Shown: in pieces, positions 15,401 through 30,200 of the stretch
Position numbering within the stretch: position 1 is the first letter of the stretch
Layout: each line of letters starts with the position of its first letter
The notes under the pieces: model-generated
The model's input: the letters and a program-made list of their open reading frames with translations, nothing else
Told to the model about the DNA's origin: nothing
Databases searched by the model: none
Made by a program: the position numbers and the translations under genes
NCBI RefSeq assembly: GCF_964340395.1
Contig: NC_135562.1
Span: 14,504,796-14,568,795 of the forward strand
DNA length: 64,000 nt
Source: Glandiceps talaboti
Taxonomy: Eukaryota > Hemichordata > Enteropneusta > Spengelidae
Reading direction: 5' to 3'

Positions 15401-18400
15401 GTAATTTCATATAAGTTTGATCTGATGTCAGATAGTACAGAAATTTAATAATGCTAGAGTTAATGTGGTCAAAGATTTAAGAATATACAACAGATTTCAA
15501 ACAATGCTTCATCAGTTTTTTCTTTTTTATTGTTTTACCAACAAATGATATCTATCTTAGAACTGTTTATTCTTTCAATATGATTGGAAAGACGAAAGTT
15601 TGTGTAGTTTCACCAATAGGGGGCGCTGTTCAGCTTCTATGATTAGATCTGAAATGAAGACATGAACAGTCTTACTGATCAAGTTCAACTATTTCAACAT
15701 GCAGTTATCCATGTTTGATTTAAGAAATTTGATAATTTGGTCAATGTTTTTCACACAGGAATGTTGTTGATTGCATCATGTATGCTAACTGTTGATAATA
15801 TAATTGACATCAAAATTTCACTATTAATGCTAATTTCCGTATTACATGTGGAGCAAAATAAACTACTCTTCTGTGAAAATGGCTTCAAAGTTAGTAAGTA
15901 ACTTGAGTATAGCATATTTGCAAAATAATGTTACAGTAACATCCCTGACTTTGCTATAGGAACAGCTGTAACTTTCAGTTTGTCTGTTATTCATATGATG
16001 GCATGTAATATACATACCTCCACAGGAACTAGCTGCATCACATGGCTGAAACTCTTCAACATCATTGATATTAGCACAGTTTTCCCCACCGTGTTCTGGT
16101 GGGGGATTGGTACAGGATCTTGTACGGTGTTTCATACCCTGTGTGCCACAACTCACTGTACAGTCTAGAGATGACCAGGCTGCCCAAGGTGTCCAATCAC
16201 CAGCAACTGTCAAAGCAACAAAAACGCTGTCAATCTTTAGTTCTGTTTTACTTAGCTTTGAAACATGAAATGTTATGATATAGAAGTATACAGTACTTCA
16301 TACAGATACTCCTCACAGCACTGATCATTTGCCCTTTTCAGACTATAAATCATTACATTTGAGATCTTCAACAAAACAATCAATATATGCCAAGTAGGAA
16401 AACCAGCAAACAGACAGTTTGACAAAACCCGATGACGTGAACAGGTGAAATATTACTTAAAAGTAATTAGAACCCTTGGTTTGGTAACATGAATGACTTA
16501 TCACTCTGTTAATTGGGCCTTCTGTTGACTAATTATAAGGTAGCCACAAACTAAAACTATTGTCACAACATGTTGATACAACAGTGATAAGGTATTCAAT
16601 AGATGTTGGTTTAATTATAATCTCAGTAGGGAGATCAAGTTCCATAAAACTTGTACTTGCAGTGTACTATTTTGGGACTTCCAATGTTTATGCTATCTTG
16701 ATCAAAGAGTGATTAGAATCACACAACAGAGGAACAACTATCATCCACTTGTGTAATCTACCACATTGAAGAACAATAGATTTAGTTTGTGTCTATCTTA
16801 GAAAACCAAAGGCTGGATTACCAGTGTTGTATTGTATGTTTTATGAACTTGAAGAATATTTTGAAAGAGATCAATAAAATATACTCATTTTCACCTTTAT
16901 AAGCAATTGTGACTTACTCACAGAGGTGTTAATTCAACTTTGGGCTTACTTATAGAGAGACAAATTATCATCCTTGGTGTTAAAATGAGACTGTGACTTA
17001 CTTGGACAATCATCAGTATTACATTCCTGTTCTTCAGTATCTGCATCAGCTGCAGGGCAGTCGTTACCATCATATTGTGGTGATGGGTTGGTACAAGCAC
17101 GAGTTCTTGTCTGAGTCCCACCATCACATGTCACTGTACATGTACTCCATGCACTCCAACCTGTCCATGCGCCATCAACTACAAATATACAATGTTATGA
17201 TTAAAATACATTCCACCTAAATACTGTGAAAATACATCTCACACTTTCTTCTGTTTGGATCATCAATCACTTTTTAGCTCAACCTCTTCTCGCACTGGGG
17301 TTTTGAAAAGTGTGTGAGTTATTTGAAAAAAAAAAATTCAATTCAAATTCAAATTCAATTGTGTCACAGGAGTAATCCAATTGTGGTATTCTAGTTTTGT
17401 TTTCAGTTCTTTGTGTTGTAATACATCTTACTATAAGATTGCATTTATACTTGCTCCAACGTGTCAGTAGTAATCCATACACTGACAGGCAGTTGTAATT
17501 GGTTACATCATTCCAACAGTTGAACTAATCTTCAATTAGTACGGCCTTGTATGACTAAATCATGTGGGGAGGCAATAATGTCATCACGTTTATATCAATG
17601 CTCCAATATCATCAAACTAGCAATGTCAGGAGTAAGAACAGAATGTTGTACTAGAGTAACCAGTTTGATTATACAACAGATATGGTCATAGTAGACATAA
17701 TGCATATAGGAAACTATGAGTTCAGAACTAATACAAAATATGACTGGAAACAGTATTTTAGGTTATAGATTTTCAAAAATTTCAAGAGTACAGTTAAAAT
17801 GTCAGTATTTTCTGGAGGTGTGAAAATTGAAAGCTTCTAGACTTACTTGCATGGTAGTAACCATAGAGTTCAACTCTCATTGCGATGTGATTGTACCATG
17901 TGACAGGTCTAAATCGTACAGAGTCAGCTACCACTTCATCCATGCTACTTGTTGATGTAGTCGAGTAATCAAAACTACCACGGAATAACTGAAGAGAAAT
18001 GACAATTGTGAAAACAGTATTACTTTACTTTACTGTGTTTAGTGCCCTCACTCAAGCAATGGCCCAGTACTTTTGTTTTGAGAAAGTTTTGTGTTTGCCA
18101 GTCAACCCCCAAGGTTTCAACCACTGCAATGGAGGGGTGTCTGAGCTAGTGCTCACTCCTCACTTTGAGAAAAGGTTTCAATGGAAGCGTTGGGGAGCTA
18201 ACACAGTTAAGCATGGTAGCAGAGACTTGTATTACTATTAAACATCCTGGTTTAAGAAGAACTTTTATGGCCTTTTCGGGTCTAAACAAAATGCCAGAGG
18301 AACTGGAAATTTGTTTGTGAACATGAAGTATAATATAAAGTGGTCATAAGAATGTTCTTACCAAAAGATGAAATGTAAAACAAGTTGCTGTACTTTCAAC

Positions 18401-19708
18401 ATGCTGTGGCAAGTGCTACTAATCCAATTCAGTTGTTTACTTTCCCTGTTTTTAAGATTCCGTTCATCGATGTTCTTCTTTCAGCAGTTGCACAATAAGT
18501 CAAAAATAAGATCCACAGAATTTTATGTACACACTAACCTTGATTTCACTGTTTTCTAGTACATACTTTAACACTCACCTTGATTTCACTGTTTTCTAGT
18601 ACATACTTTAACACTCACCTTGATTTCACTGTTTTCTAGTACATACTTTAACACTCACCTTGATTTGACTGTTTTCTAAGACATACTGCCATTCAGAATT
18701 GTTGTAGCTGTACATGACATTGTAGTACTCGACCCATTGTTCTGTTCCACCACTACTGGCCTTTCTACCTTCCACAGCTACACGTTTGACACTAGCTGTG
18801 TCTGGTAGATCAACCTGCAGGTAGTCATCGGTATCAGCAGTGCTTGGCACCCACGCTTTGTCACTACTACCATCACCAAGTCTAGCCCATGAACCACCAT
18901 AACTACCACTACTATCCTCAGATACAGTCAGTGCAGAGTCTCCTATGCTGTATGTACCACCACTTTTTACACCAAGGGCATAATTGTCAGATGCTGAAAA
19001 ATAAAAAGTGTCAATGACGTTGACATACATCTGCATTCTTTAAAGGATTCAAAGTGATGTACACCTGCTAAGGGTGGATATGGTAAGTATGTGAAATGTA
19101 CCCGAGTTCCCTCTAACCTTGTCTCTTCTCATCGTTTCATTGCCAATTTTACCAGATTCTCTCTCTCTACGACTGAGTTTTCCCAATGTTAGCAAAGACA
19201 CTGTATTTGTGCAATTATTTTTCCCTATAGTACTTACAAGAGCATGATGAGGCTGCAGAGCATGAACTCCATGTGGTATTGTCTGTACCACAGTCATCAC
19301 CGCCATACTGGGCAGGTGGATTATCACAGTCTCTGGCTTGCTCTACCACACCATCACTGCCACAATCTATAGTACACACTGAGATATCATACCAATTACC
19401 CCAAGCACCATCAACTGTAATAGAATAAATACATATCAATTTATAGAAGAACTTCAAATTGATGATATAGTTTAATAAAGAGCTCCTCTACATGCAGAAA
19501 AAGACAACACTTTGTGTTTTGAGTCAAACTGAGTAGTGTTGGCTTTTTGTGAGCATTAACACATAGTAAAACTTTGGGAATAGTACATTTTGGATTTTGG
19601 AGTGTCACAAGAAATTTCTGTATGTAAATGATGTATCAAGTTGGCTTAGTGAGCACACTAAAAAGAAAGAAAAAAAGGGAAAAAATAGCGACAGTTAGAC
19701 AGACAGAC

Positions 19709-19741
<33 letters not shown>

Positions 19742-19824
19742 TAAATAAATAGATAGATTGATTGATTGATTGATTGATAGATAGATAGACATACTGTGAT
19801 ACATATAGACAAATAGATAGATAA

Positions 19825-19855
<31 letters not shown>

Positions 19856-21178
19856 AGATAGAGACAGAATAAGAGATAGAGAATGAGGCAGACAGACAGA
19901 CAGACAGACACAGACTGACAGACAGACAAGGAGATGGGCAGGGGCAAACAGACAGGATAGAATACATGGGGAAATTCTAAGTACAGTTGTCATGGATACG
20001 TACTTGGACAGTTGTGGGTATTACAGTCTTGATTCTCACTAGATGCACTGGAACAGTCAAGTCCATCATGTTTCTTTGCTGGATTATTACAGGAACGAGT
20101 TCTAGACTGAGAACCGCCTCCACAATCTGCATCACATGATGTCCATGCACCCCAGCTACCCCAATTACCATCAACTATGAATACAACAAAAAGGGTTTAT
20201 AAATCAATGTCTCATAAATGATTTGTCTTGGTTATTATAAAAGTCAATTGTATATATGTTAACATGTCTAATGTTGTTGACATATTTGATTAATAAAGTG
20301 TCCCCTCGCGGAAATGAGTCTATATATAGAAGTCTATAGACATCTACAGAAAAATCCATAAAGCTGTCTATAGAATGTCTATAAAAATTTCTATGGAATG
20401 TCTATAGTCATTATACAGATTGTCTATAGTTTTGGCCTCCTTTTCTATAGAATTTCTATAGACTTCCATAGACTCATTTTCGTAACGGTCATATGTGGAT
20501 TTATTGTATAATGAATACAGCTGTTAGTACAGTATAAAAAGAAAGTATCAACTCCTGCTCTCTGGCAAAAAATAAGACATAAAGTACAAAAACAAAATAA
20601 ATATAAATAAATAAATAAGTAAATAAAAAAATAAATAAATACTTGTAAACATGTTTACTTTAATTTTAAAAACTCATTCTATGGACTTATGTATCATAAC
20701 CAAAAGCATAACGCACATTAATTTTGTTAACTCCCCCCCCCCCCCTCCCTCCTCCCCATTATGGTGAATCTGGGTAAGTGATACTAACTTTAAATTTGCT
20801 TTTGTTTATACTTACTTGGATTGTAAATACCATAGAGTTCAACTCTCATACATAGTGAACCACTCCAGGCTTGGGGATAAAACCTGACATGACTGACTGG
20901 TGATATTTCATCCAAACTATTCAATACCAGTGTACTGCCATCAAAGTTACCACGGAATGTCTGCAATGTTACAGGATCAACATGATAAAGTTATCATTCA
21001 AACAATTAATCCATTTGTTGAAACAGTAAATCATTCAATCAACCAATCAATTAATCAATTAATTAATTAATTACTTAATTACTTAGTTAAGCAATTTAAT
21101 TAATCATTCAATCAAGTAATATGTCCATTCATCCATCCATCCATCCACCGATCCATGCCATCCATCCATCTATCAAGC

Positions 21179-21239
<61 letters not shown>

Positions 21240-24229
21240 AGTCAATCAAGCAATCAATTAATAAATGAATCATGCAATCAATTAAATCAATCAATGATCA
21301 ATTAATCAAATCAACCATTCAATATATCAATATCAGCACAATAAAGAAGACTGTTCTGTTAAACTGCTTCAGATGACTGATACAAAAAATTATTGGTTTG
21401 AACAACATATAATGCCAACAGTGCCCCCTCTATGTAAATTGAGGTTACTATGGGTCAATAGTCCATACCATGTGATATGATCTAAGCCAATCACTGAAGG
21501 CTGTATGAACATGATGTGTTATAATATGGTACTTATATAAGAATCAAAGTTAGGACATTCAAATTTTTTGACAAATTCATAGCGATCAATACATTTGATA
21601 TTGGCTTCCAGTCATAAACCATAAATTACTTACATGGATTTCTCCATTCTCTGTGTATGGTGTCCAGTCTAGTGTTCCATTCTCACTGTAGGTTAGGTTA
21701 AACTCAGTCACATGATAGCCATCAGAGGGACGTCCCTTTGTGCCAACCATCTTCAGAGTAATGGGATCTTCCAAGTCTACCTGTATCCAGTCCTCAGTGT
21801 CAGGATTGGATGGTGCCCAGCAGTGGGTATTTGTATTGTCATCCAGACGTGCCCATGTAGCTGAGTAGTCTCCACCTGACCCTGTCTCAGACTCAGACAG
21901 CTGACTGTCTGCTATTGTACCATCAGTTACACCTAGGGCATTATCTTCATCATCTAAATACAAGAACACATTTGATTTAGAGGGAAATGCTACCTTGCTG
22001 TGAATTCACCATGTCTCATGAAAACCTGGATTTTGAAACCTGGATTTCAAACTATAGAGGACTCTGATGTGTGTGTTTCATTCACTTTCATTTATCAGAA
22101 TGGAGCTAGTATCGATCCAAACTTTAAGTATCACAGACCGTGCTAGGTACCTTCTATTAAAAGGGAATGACACTCCAGGAAATAGATAAATTTTCATAAA
22201 CTATGTGTTCTGGTCTAACTTCTTTTCAATGCCAATTCAATACTGTTAAGTGAAAGTGAATGAAATCAACATATTTTACTTGGCTTAACATAAAAAGTTT
22301 TTATTACATGTCAACTTTAATAATGAGTTTACAAGGTATTCTTCCCCCTTTAAGCAGTTATTGAGTCACTGGCCCTTCTCCAACTTAGACAGCCAACTGT
22401 CAGCTATAGCATTGGAAATATTGAGGTAGTGATTCTCTCACAATTACTAAGTTATACAGTTATGATATCCACTGAATTGACTTACTTGAGCAGGTAGAGC
22501 TTGCTGAACAAGTATACCATCGTTCAATATCTCCTGTACAGTTAGCCCCACCATAGGCTGGTGCTGGGTTGTCACATTCACGGGTTTGAAACTGCACACC
22601 TTTGTCACCACATGAAATGCTACATTCTTGAGTCTCATCCCAAGAACTAAACACACCATCAACTAAAGAAACAATAAGAGGGGGCTCATTTAAGACATAG
22701 AATTTTTGTAAAAAAAAATCACTACACAGCAACAACAGAATATTAAATTTATTTGATGGCCAATAACAAAACACACATAACTCCTAATATTTTAATATCA
22801 TCATTCTAGTATTACTGTCCTGTGTTTCTATGTACTATGGTATGGGTTAGTATTACAGTCCTGTGATTCTATGTACTATGGTATGGGTTAGTATTACAGT
22901 CCTGTGTTTCTATGTACTATGGCATGGATTAGTATTACAGTCCTATGATTCTATGTACTATGGCATGGATTAGTATTACAGTCCTGTGATTCTATGTACT
23001 ATGGCATGGATTAGTATTACAGTCCTGTGATTCTATGTACTATGGCATGGATTAGTATTACAGTCCTATGATTCTATGTACTATGGAATGAATTAGTATT
23101 ACAGTCCTGTGTTTCTATGTACTATGGAATGAATTAGTATTACAGTCCTGTGTTTCTATGTACTATGGATTAATTAGTATTACAGTCCTGTGTTTCTATG
23201 TACTACGGCATGAATTAGTATTACAGTCCTGCGTTTCCATGTACTATATGGTATGGTCTAGTATTACAGTCCTGTCATTCTATGTACTATGGTATGGGTT
23301 AGTATTACAGTCCTGTGATCCTATGTACTATGGTATGGATTAGTATTACTTTCCTGTGATTCTATGTAGTATGGTACAGTCCTGTGATTCTATGTACTAT
23401 GGTATGGGTTAGTATTACTGTCCTGTGTTTCTATGTACCGGTACTATGGTTATGGGTTAGCATTACAGTCCTGTGTTTCTATGTACTATGGCATGGATTA
23501 GTATTACAGTCCTGTGTTTCTATATGTACTATGGCATGGGTTAGTATTACAGTCCTGTGATTCTACATGTATGTACTACAGTACAGTCCTGTGATTCTAT
23601 GTACTATGGTACAGTCCTGTGTTTCTATGGTACTAAAAATTACCTGGGCATGGATTAGTATTACAATCCTGTGATTCTGTATTAAGTCCAGAACATGATG
23701 CACCATTGTACTGTGGTGAAGGGTTGTCACATGATCGGCTTCTATCTTGACTACCAGTTCCACAAGAGTCAGAACAAGTTCCCCAGGCTCCCCACTCACC
23801 CCAGTCTCCATCAACTGTCAAGGTTAAAAAATGATTTCTGTAAGTTTCTACCCATGAATGTTTCAACTGTCTTTAACACACCTACTACATTTTCTGCTCT
23901 GTGATTTGTCAATACGTGGTCACGTGGTATGTTGAGTTTTTTGCACTGTTGACTGCAAATGATGCTTGGTACTGGTCAACAGTGCTAGTGTAGTCTAGCA
24001 ACTGTACTGATGATGTAATACGTGCATGCATACATGTTTTCAAAGCAAATGAACATGCCATCTTCTGTTGGCTCTGGGAGTAACACTAGAATTGAAACTT
24101 CATGTTGTTTAAAGGTTTCTGAAGACAAACTTGGCATCCTTGTGCCAGAAAAGGATTCAGAATAAAAACAATAGGTAATTATTAGAGAAGATCAGTTTTC
24201 CATGTTCCTGTGTTGTTTCCGAACTATCT

Positions 24230-24265
<36 letters not shown>

Positions 24266-27200
24266 AATTTGTAGAGTGCCAAAATCCAGGCAAAGTTCTG
24301 TTCAGGGGCGCTGGATGGTTAATCCACACCGTAGGCTTTACAAAACAAATGTGTCTTCAGTTTTCTTTTGAAACAATCAATTAATCGTCGTTTCAATCAA
24401 TCAAACTATTGTCACTGTCGTGTTTACTGTATGTACAGAACAGTGCTGAGAGAGTGAGAATGTAGCAGGTGTGTTACAAAACACATGTTCACTGATCATG
24501 CTCATGTAACATCATACGTCAGTTTCCCTTGGGACTGTGGGTCATCTCAACACAGTCTGTGTTGGGGTCACCCACACAAAGTCCCTTGAGGAAACAGATC
24601 ATATGATGTTGCCCTCACAATCAGTCAACATGTGTATAATGTCATCCTCAGATGAGGTTTAGCACCAATGGCTAAGATAGTGGCTTTAGTAGTCACTAAG
24701 CTTAGTATTGTATCTGGACCAATACCTGCTATCAACAAAGCAGTAAGTATGATTGTCGCACGGTTGTAAGTGTAATGTGTCTCTGTAAGTTTTGATGTGC
24801 ATGATCTTATTATCAACTATTGTTTTAGTGTACATCATCATTTATTTCTTGCAAAATGTTTTGGAAAAAAAGTGAACATCTGTCATAGTAAGCCATAAAA
24901 ATACTTCTATATGTTACAAGAATCAATTGCTTTTCTTTGTCTTGTTTCTGTTTAACAGCACAGTGAAAGCAAAGTATGAATCTAAAATCTATCATTCACA
25001 GTATGTCACTTTCCTCAAGTTTCAACGAACTGAACCTGCATCATTTAGATGAATACTCACTTGGTTGGTAATATCCATAGACGGCTACACGTAACGATAT
25101 CTGTGAAACCCAGCTGTGAGGATATATACGTAGGTATTCTACGTCTGTCAACTCACTGGGCAGGGTCTCACGTACTTCGGTTGATGCATCAAAGTTACCA
25201 GTAAATATCTATAGTTTGGAAAAATAGAGAATCATTGTAATGTCAAGCTTATCTCTTCACATGATGTAAGAAGGGTGATGCTCAGTTTGACCTTGCCAAA
25301 CAACGCAGGTTTTCCCCAGGTACTTGGCCGGTTTCCTCCTGCTTCTTCAACACTAGAGCACTGCCCTTGTGGAAACCATTCAACAAATTTTGGAATTTCT
25401 GACCAAACATTTATTTATCAACATCTTCTCCAGCACTGCAATTTCTCATTTATTGTTAAAACCTCCTGTGCATGTGTGGTGTTACTACACTGTAGTTTTT
25501 AAGATAACTACTTGATATATAATTTACATATACCATTAGCAGTTGTCTTATTCTCAGTATGTATACCTCTAATTGTACTATTGTTATCGAATGTTAGAGC
25601 GTCAAAATAGAACAATAAGGTTGCAAGAATAAATGTCCATGGACTCTGGGTTCACACTTAATAATAACAATTCTACTCGAGTCAAAAAAAAAACTCATGG
25701 AAGTGAATCCCAAAGTTTCACTGATGTCTTGTCAGCATCATAGAAATTTCATTACTAAACAATATTGTTGTCTTATAAACACACACTCACCGATAGTAAT
25801 GCATGTGTTACACATCATGTAATGAAAGCCATGGTGTCCACTAAAAAAACATATAATCTTTATTTTCATTTTTACAAATTACATCACTGGATCATTTATA
25901 AGTTATATCTTAATACCAGGTTTGAGTTCAGTCAGTTTCATGTGATGATTAAATATCATTGCTTCAGTAAGTCTTATATGAGTCAGTACCTTTTAAATAT
26001 GCAGCAAAAATTATTCCCCAAAACATGTAAGCTCAGTTTGTGGACCTACCTTTTTGCTTCCATTTTCTTCGTAGTCTTCCCAATATGTGCCGTTTTCATC
26101 AGAACTGTATGCCAGGGTATACTCTGTCACATACTCATTGGCAAAGTTTGGTCTTCCCATAATTCCTACCATTGTAATGGTAGCAGTGTATGGTAGTTGA
26201 ATTTGAAAATAGTCAGATGAGTCAGGATTGGATGGAACCCATGCATAATTATTATTGCTCTCGCTAATCCTACCATAGGTGGCGCCATAGGCTCCATTAG
26301 CCCCATCCTCTGATACTGAGAGATGACTGTCAGGAATTGTTCCATCAGATATTCCCAGGTCGTCATAGCTACCTAAAGTTGAATAATGTATACATGTAGT
26401 CTGTTATTAGCTAGCTGGCACTATACATTCAATGTGAGACTGATATCTGCACTCAACCTCTCCGTCAACATGACACCAACATGACCAGAGGCCACGAGTC
26501 CAAGTGCATTTGGTGTTCTCTGTAGTCATTCTCTCATTCAATAGGGAGTACAATTGCAGCAGAAAACACCACAAGCACGAGTGCATGTACAAGTGAATGC
26601 ATGTACATCTGGGTATACCTATAGTATTCACTGACACTCATGCGTTCATAAACATAAAATATGTTAATATCCAAAAGAGCAAATTGCTGTCAAAATAATA
26701 CCACAATGCAATTACTTGTACAAGGAGTGATCACTCATTCATTTGTAGATCATTTGCATACAGGTATGCAATTACTTTACATATCACACTGTAGTGCAAA
26801 TACATGGCAGTACCACAAGTACATACAGTTTCTAACATGCATCTGTGTTCTGGTGCTTATTTTTCCCTGAAGTCTCAGTTTGAGAAGGTGAATAGTCTTA
26901 ATTTAGTATTGTTTCTTCACTTATATGTACAGTAGTTTGAACAGGACCATCATGTCCCTAAAGACATGTAATGCTAATATGTACATGTAAGAGTTAGACT
27001 ATACAGATGTCTATCAACTACTTATTTGTTTCAATTCATTTTCTCTATTTGGAGACACTAAGTTTAACTTATTTGCATTAGATTCATAGCTATGTGATTT
27101 GAATAGGTCAGACTGTGAAACATTGCAATGTTACCTGTATTACATTCATAGCTATGTGATTTGAATAGGTCAGACTGTGAAACATTGCAATGATACCTGT

Positions 27201-30200
27201 ATTAGATTCATAGCTATGTGATTTGAATAGGTCAGACTGTGAAACATTGCAATGTACCTGTATTAGATTTATAGCTATGTGATTTGCATAGGTCAGACTG
27301 TGAAACATTGCAATGTTACCTGTATTACATTCATAGCTATGTGATTTGAATAGGTCAGACTGTGAAACATTGCAATGATACCTGTATTAGATTCATAGCT
27401 ATGTGATTTGAATAGGTCAGACTGTGAAACATTGCAATGTTACCTGTATTAGATTTATAGCTACTCTATGTGATTTTACTAGGTCAGACTGTGAAACATT
27501 GCAGAGTACCTGTATTAGATTTATAGCTGTGACTGTGAAATACTGTAATGTACCTGCATTAGAATTTAGATTCATAGCTATGGGATTTTACTAGGTCAGA
27601 CTGTGAAACACTGCAGAGTACCTGTATTAGATTACATAGCTATGTGATATTTAGGTGGTACATCAAACACATTTCAACTTACTTGTACAAGACGATGAAT
27701 CACTACATGCTTCCCATTCGATATCATCACCACTACAGTCAGTGCCTCCAAAGTATGGTCCATTACAAGTTCTTATTCTGGAATGTGCACCAGCGCTGCC
27801 ACAATCCACAGAACAGCTACCCCAGGAACCCCAATTATTCCACACACCATCAACTGAAAAGTCATCAACAACATCACAATTATCATATAAATATATTGGT
27901 ATCATGGTTGAACACCCATTAACAAGAGCTTTGCGTTCAGTTCTCGGTACCTGCAATAGCATTTTACCTCATGCTAAAGAAGGTCAACTTAAATTATGAT
28001 GGTGACCAAGAAATTGAATGTTTATTATTTTTATGATGTACCTATAGACAGTAATTTTCTATTTCAGGTATCGATAATTTAGTCATCATACAATAGTCAA
28101 TGTTCCCAGAACAAGACTGAAATCAGTCAGGGAGATCAGTCTTTGAGCTGCACCTTTGCAATTCTTTGGAACCATGCAAATGCCAACCACTGTCTTTTCT
28201 GCACTCAGTATTAAGACTTTCAATTCCCTAAAGACATACCTTTTCAAAAGAGTTTATCTGTGACAATACATGTATCTATTGTAATCTGTTATTATGTTTG
28301 AGCGCATTTATAATTACCATACTTATATCATATCAAATATATTAACATACTTACTTGGACAGGGTTGATTACCACATCGCTGGGCATCATTACTTCCACC
28401 TTGACCTACAAGGAAATGAATGGATAATACTCTATGTATTATAAATTTACATGTACCTTGCACTTTGAATGGCTATGGGGAGGGCTTAGGAATGAGAATG
28501 ATGTCATTGAAAGAGTGATGTGATTATGATGTCACTGAAAGAGAGAATGATGTCACTGAAAGAGAGAATGATGTCATTGTGAATAATTATGATGTCGTTA
28601 CGAATGAGAATGATGTCATTGTGAATAATTATGTCATTAGGAATGTGAATGATGTCACTGAAAGAGAGAATGATGTCACTGAAAGAGAGAATGATGTCAT
28701 TGTGAATAATTATGATGTCGTTACGAATGAGAATGATGTCATTGTGAATAATTATGTCATTAGGAATGTGAATGATGTCACTGAAAGAGAGAATGATGTC
28801 ATTGTGAATAATTATGTCATTAGGAATGTGAATGATGTCACTGAAGAGAGAATGTCATTGTGAATAATTATGATGTCATTAGGAATGCCAATGATGTCAC
28901 TGAAAGAGAATGATGTCATTGTGAATAATTATGATGTCGTTAGGAATGAGAATGATGTCATTATGAATAATTATGATGTCATTAGGAATGTGAATGATGT
29001 CACTGAAAGAGAGAATGATGTCATTGTGAATAATTATGATGTCATTAGGAATGCCAATGATGTCACTGAAAGTGAGAATGATGTCATTGTGAATGACTAC
29101 GTGTATGATGTCATAGAGACAATGCATGTCATTGTACATGAATATGTCATATGGGCCATCTATCTATCCATCCATCCATCCATCCATCCATCCATCCATT
29201 AATTAATCCACCCATCCATGCATCCATCCATCAGTTCATCCATCTAGCCACCCATCCAACCACCCAGCCATCACTCCATTATTAATCCACTTATCCAAAC
29301 ATCTATTCATCCATCCATCCACCCATCATCAATCCAACCATATACCCACCCACCCACCCAAAAACCACCAACCTACCAACCACCCATCCATCCATCCATC
29401 CACCCACCCACCCACCCATCCATCCACCCATTCACCCATCAAACAACCAACCACTTACTTTTATATAGCAGCATGGCTTCTTTAGCATCCAGCATACGAT
29501 AGAAAATCATCAAATCACTGAAAGCAGCACTATCAATATGTTTAGAATTTTTGTCATACTGGCTAGGGTCATTACTTGTACCAACATAAAACTGATTATT
29601 ACTTGTGCTTTGGCTATGACTACTTGCAGAGTGTAATTGTGTATCAAGTGCTCCATCAATATAGAGATCAATTCCATAATTCTCCCTGTAGCTGAATATG
29701 ATATGGAACCATTCATCATCAGGGAAAGTTTCAGTTGCACCAATATATTTCTGTGTGTCACGCACAAAAACCCTTAATGATGCTGTTGAGTCAGAGTATT
29801 CTGCTCTCAGTAAAATACCCTTGCTGGCATCCCCTGAGGAATAAATATAGCCAGTGCTACCAATGTCGGCATGGGCAACCTTTATCCAAATAGCGATACT
29901 TATACCCTGGATACATCGTTTAGGTTTGGCTAAACAGTAATCTTCCACATCACCCATATCCAGATAATAGTCATCAGCAAAGTGGAGGGCGCACTGCTGA
30001 CTTGCCGAGTCTCTGGCATCCACCAACGTAAACGTAGACGCCATAGTACCAAAAACATCGCCAACGTTTGGGTATACTTTGTTGGTAACGCATGCAGTGT
30101 GACAGGTATGGTAGTCTGTGTCTTCCTTGAAGCATTTACCACTGAAATCCCAATGGTGGGTCGGCTCTATGGCTGTAAGTGAAAGCATATCAAATTCAGT

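Noticed and set aside
18040-18240. An 80-codon plus-strand frame near 18 kb
   Set aside because: It lies in an interspersed repeat whose other copy (8405-8590) does not keep the frame.
19636-19993. Three minus-strand frames of 90-111 codons
   Set aside because: All lie on the GACA/GATA microsatellite and give Leu-Ser-Val-Cys repeats.
22795-23640. CRISPR-like regularly spaced repeats
   Set aside because: The repeat is contiguous with no unique spacers, is derived from an adjacent exon, and the genome is animal.
28579-29202. Open frames of about 100 codons in the 28.5-29.1 kb region
   Set aside because: They follow the minisatellite period and code only for its repeated unit; no domain or codon signal.
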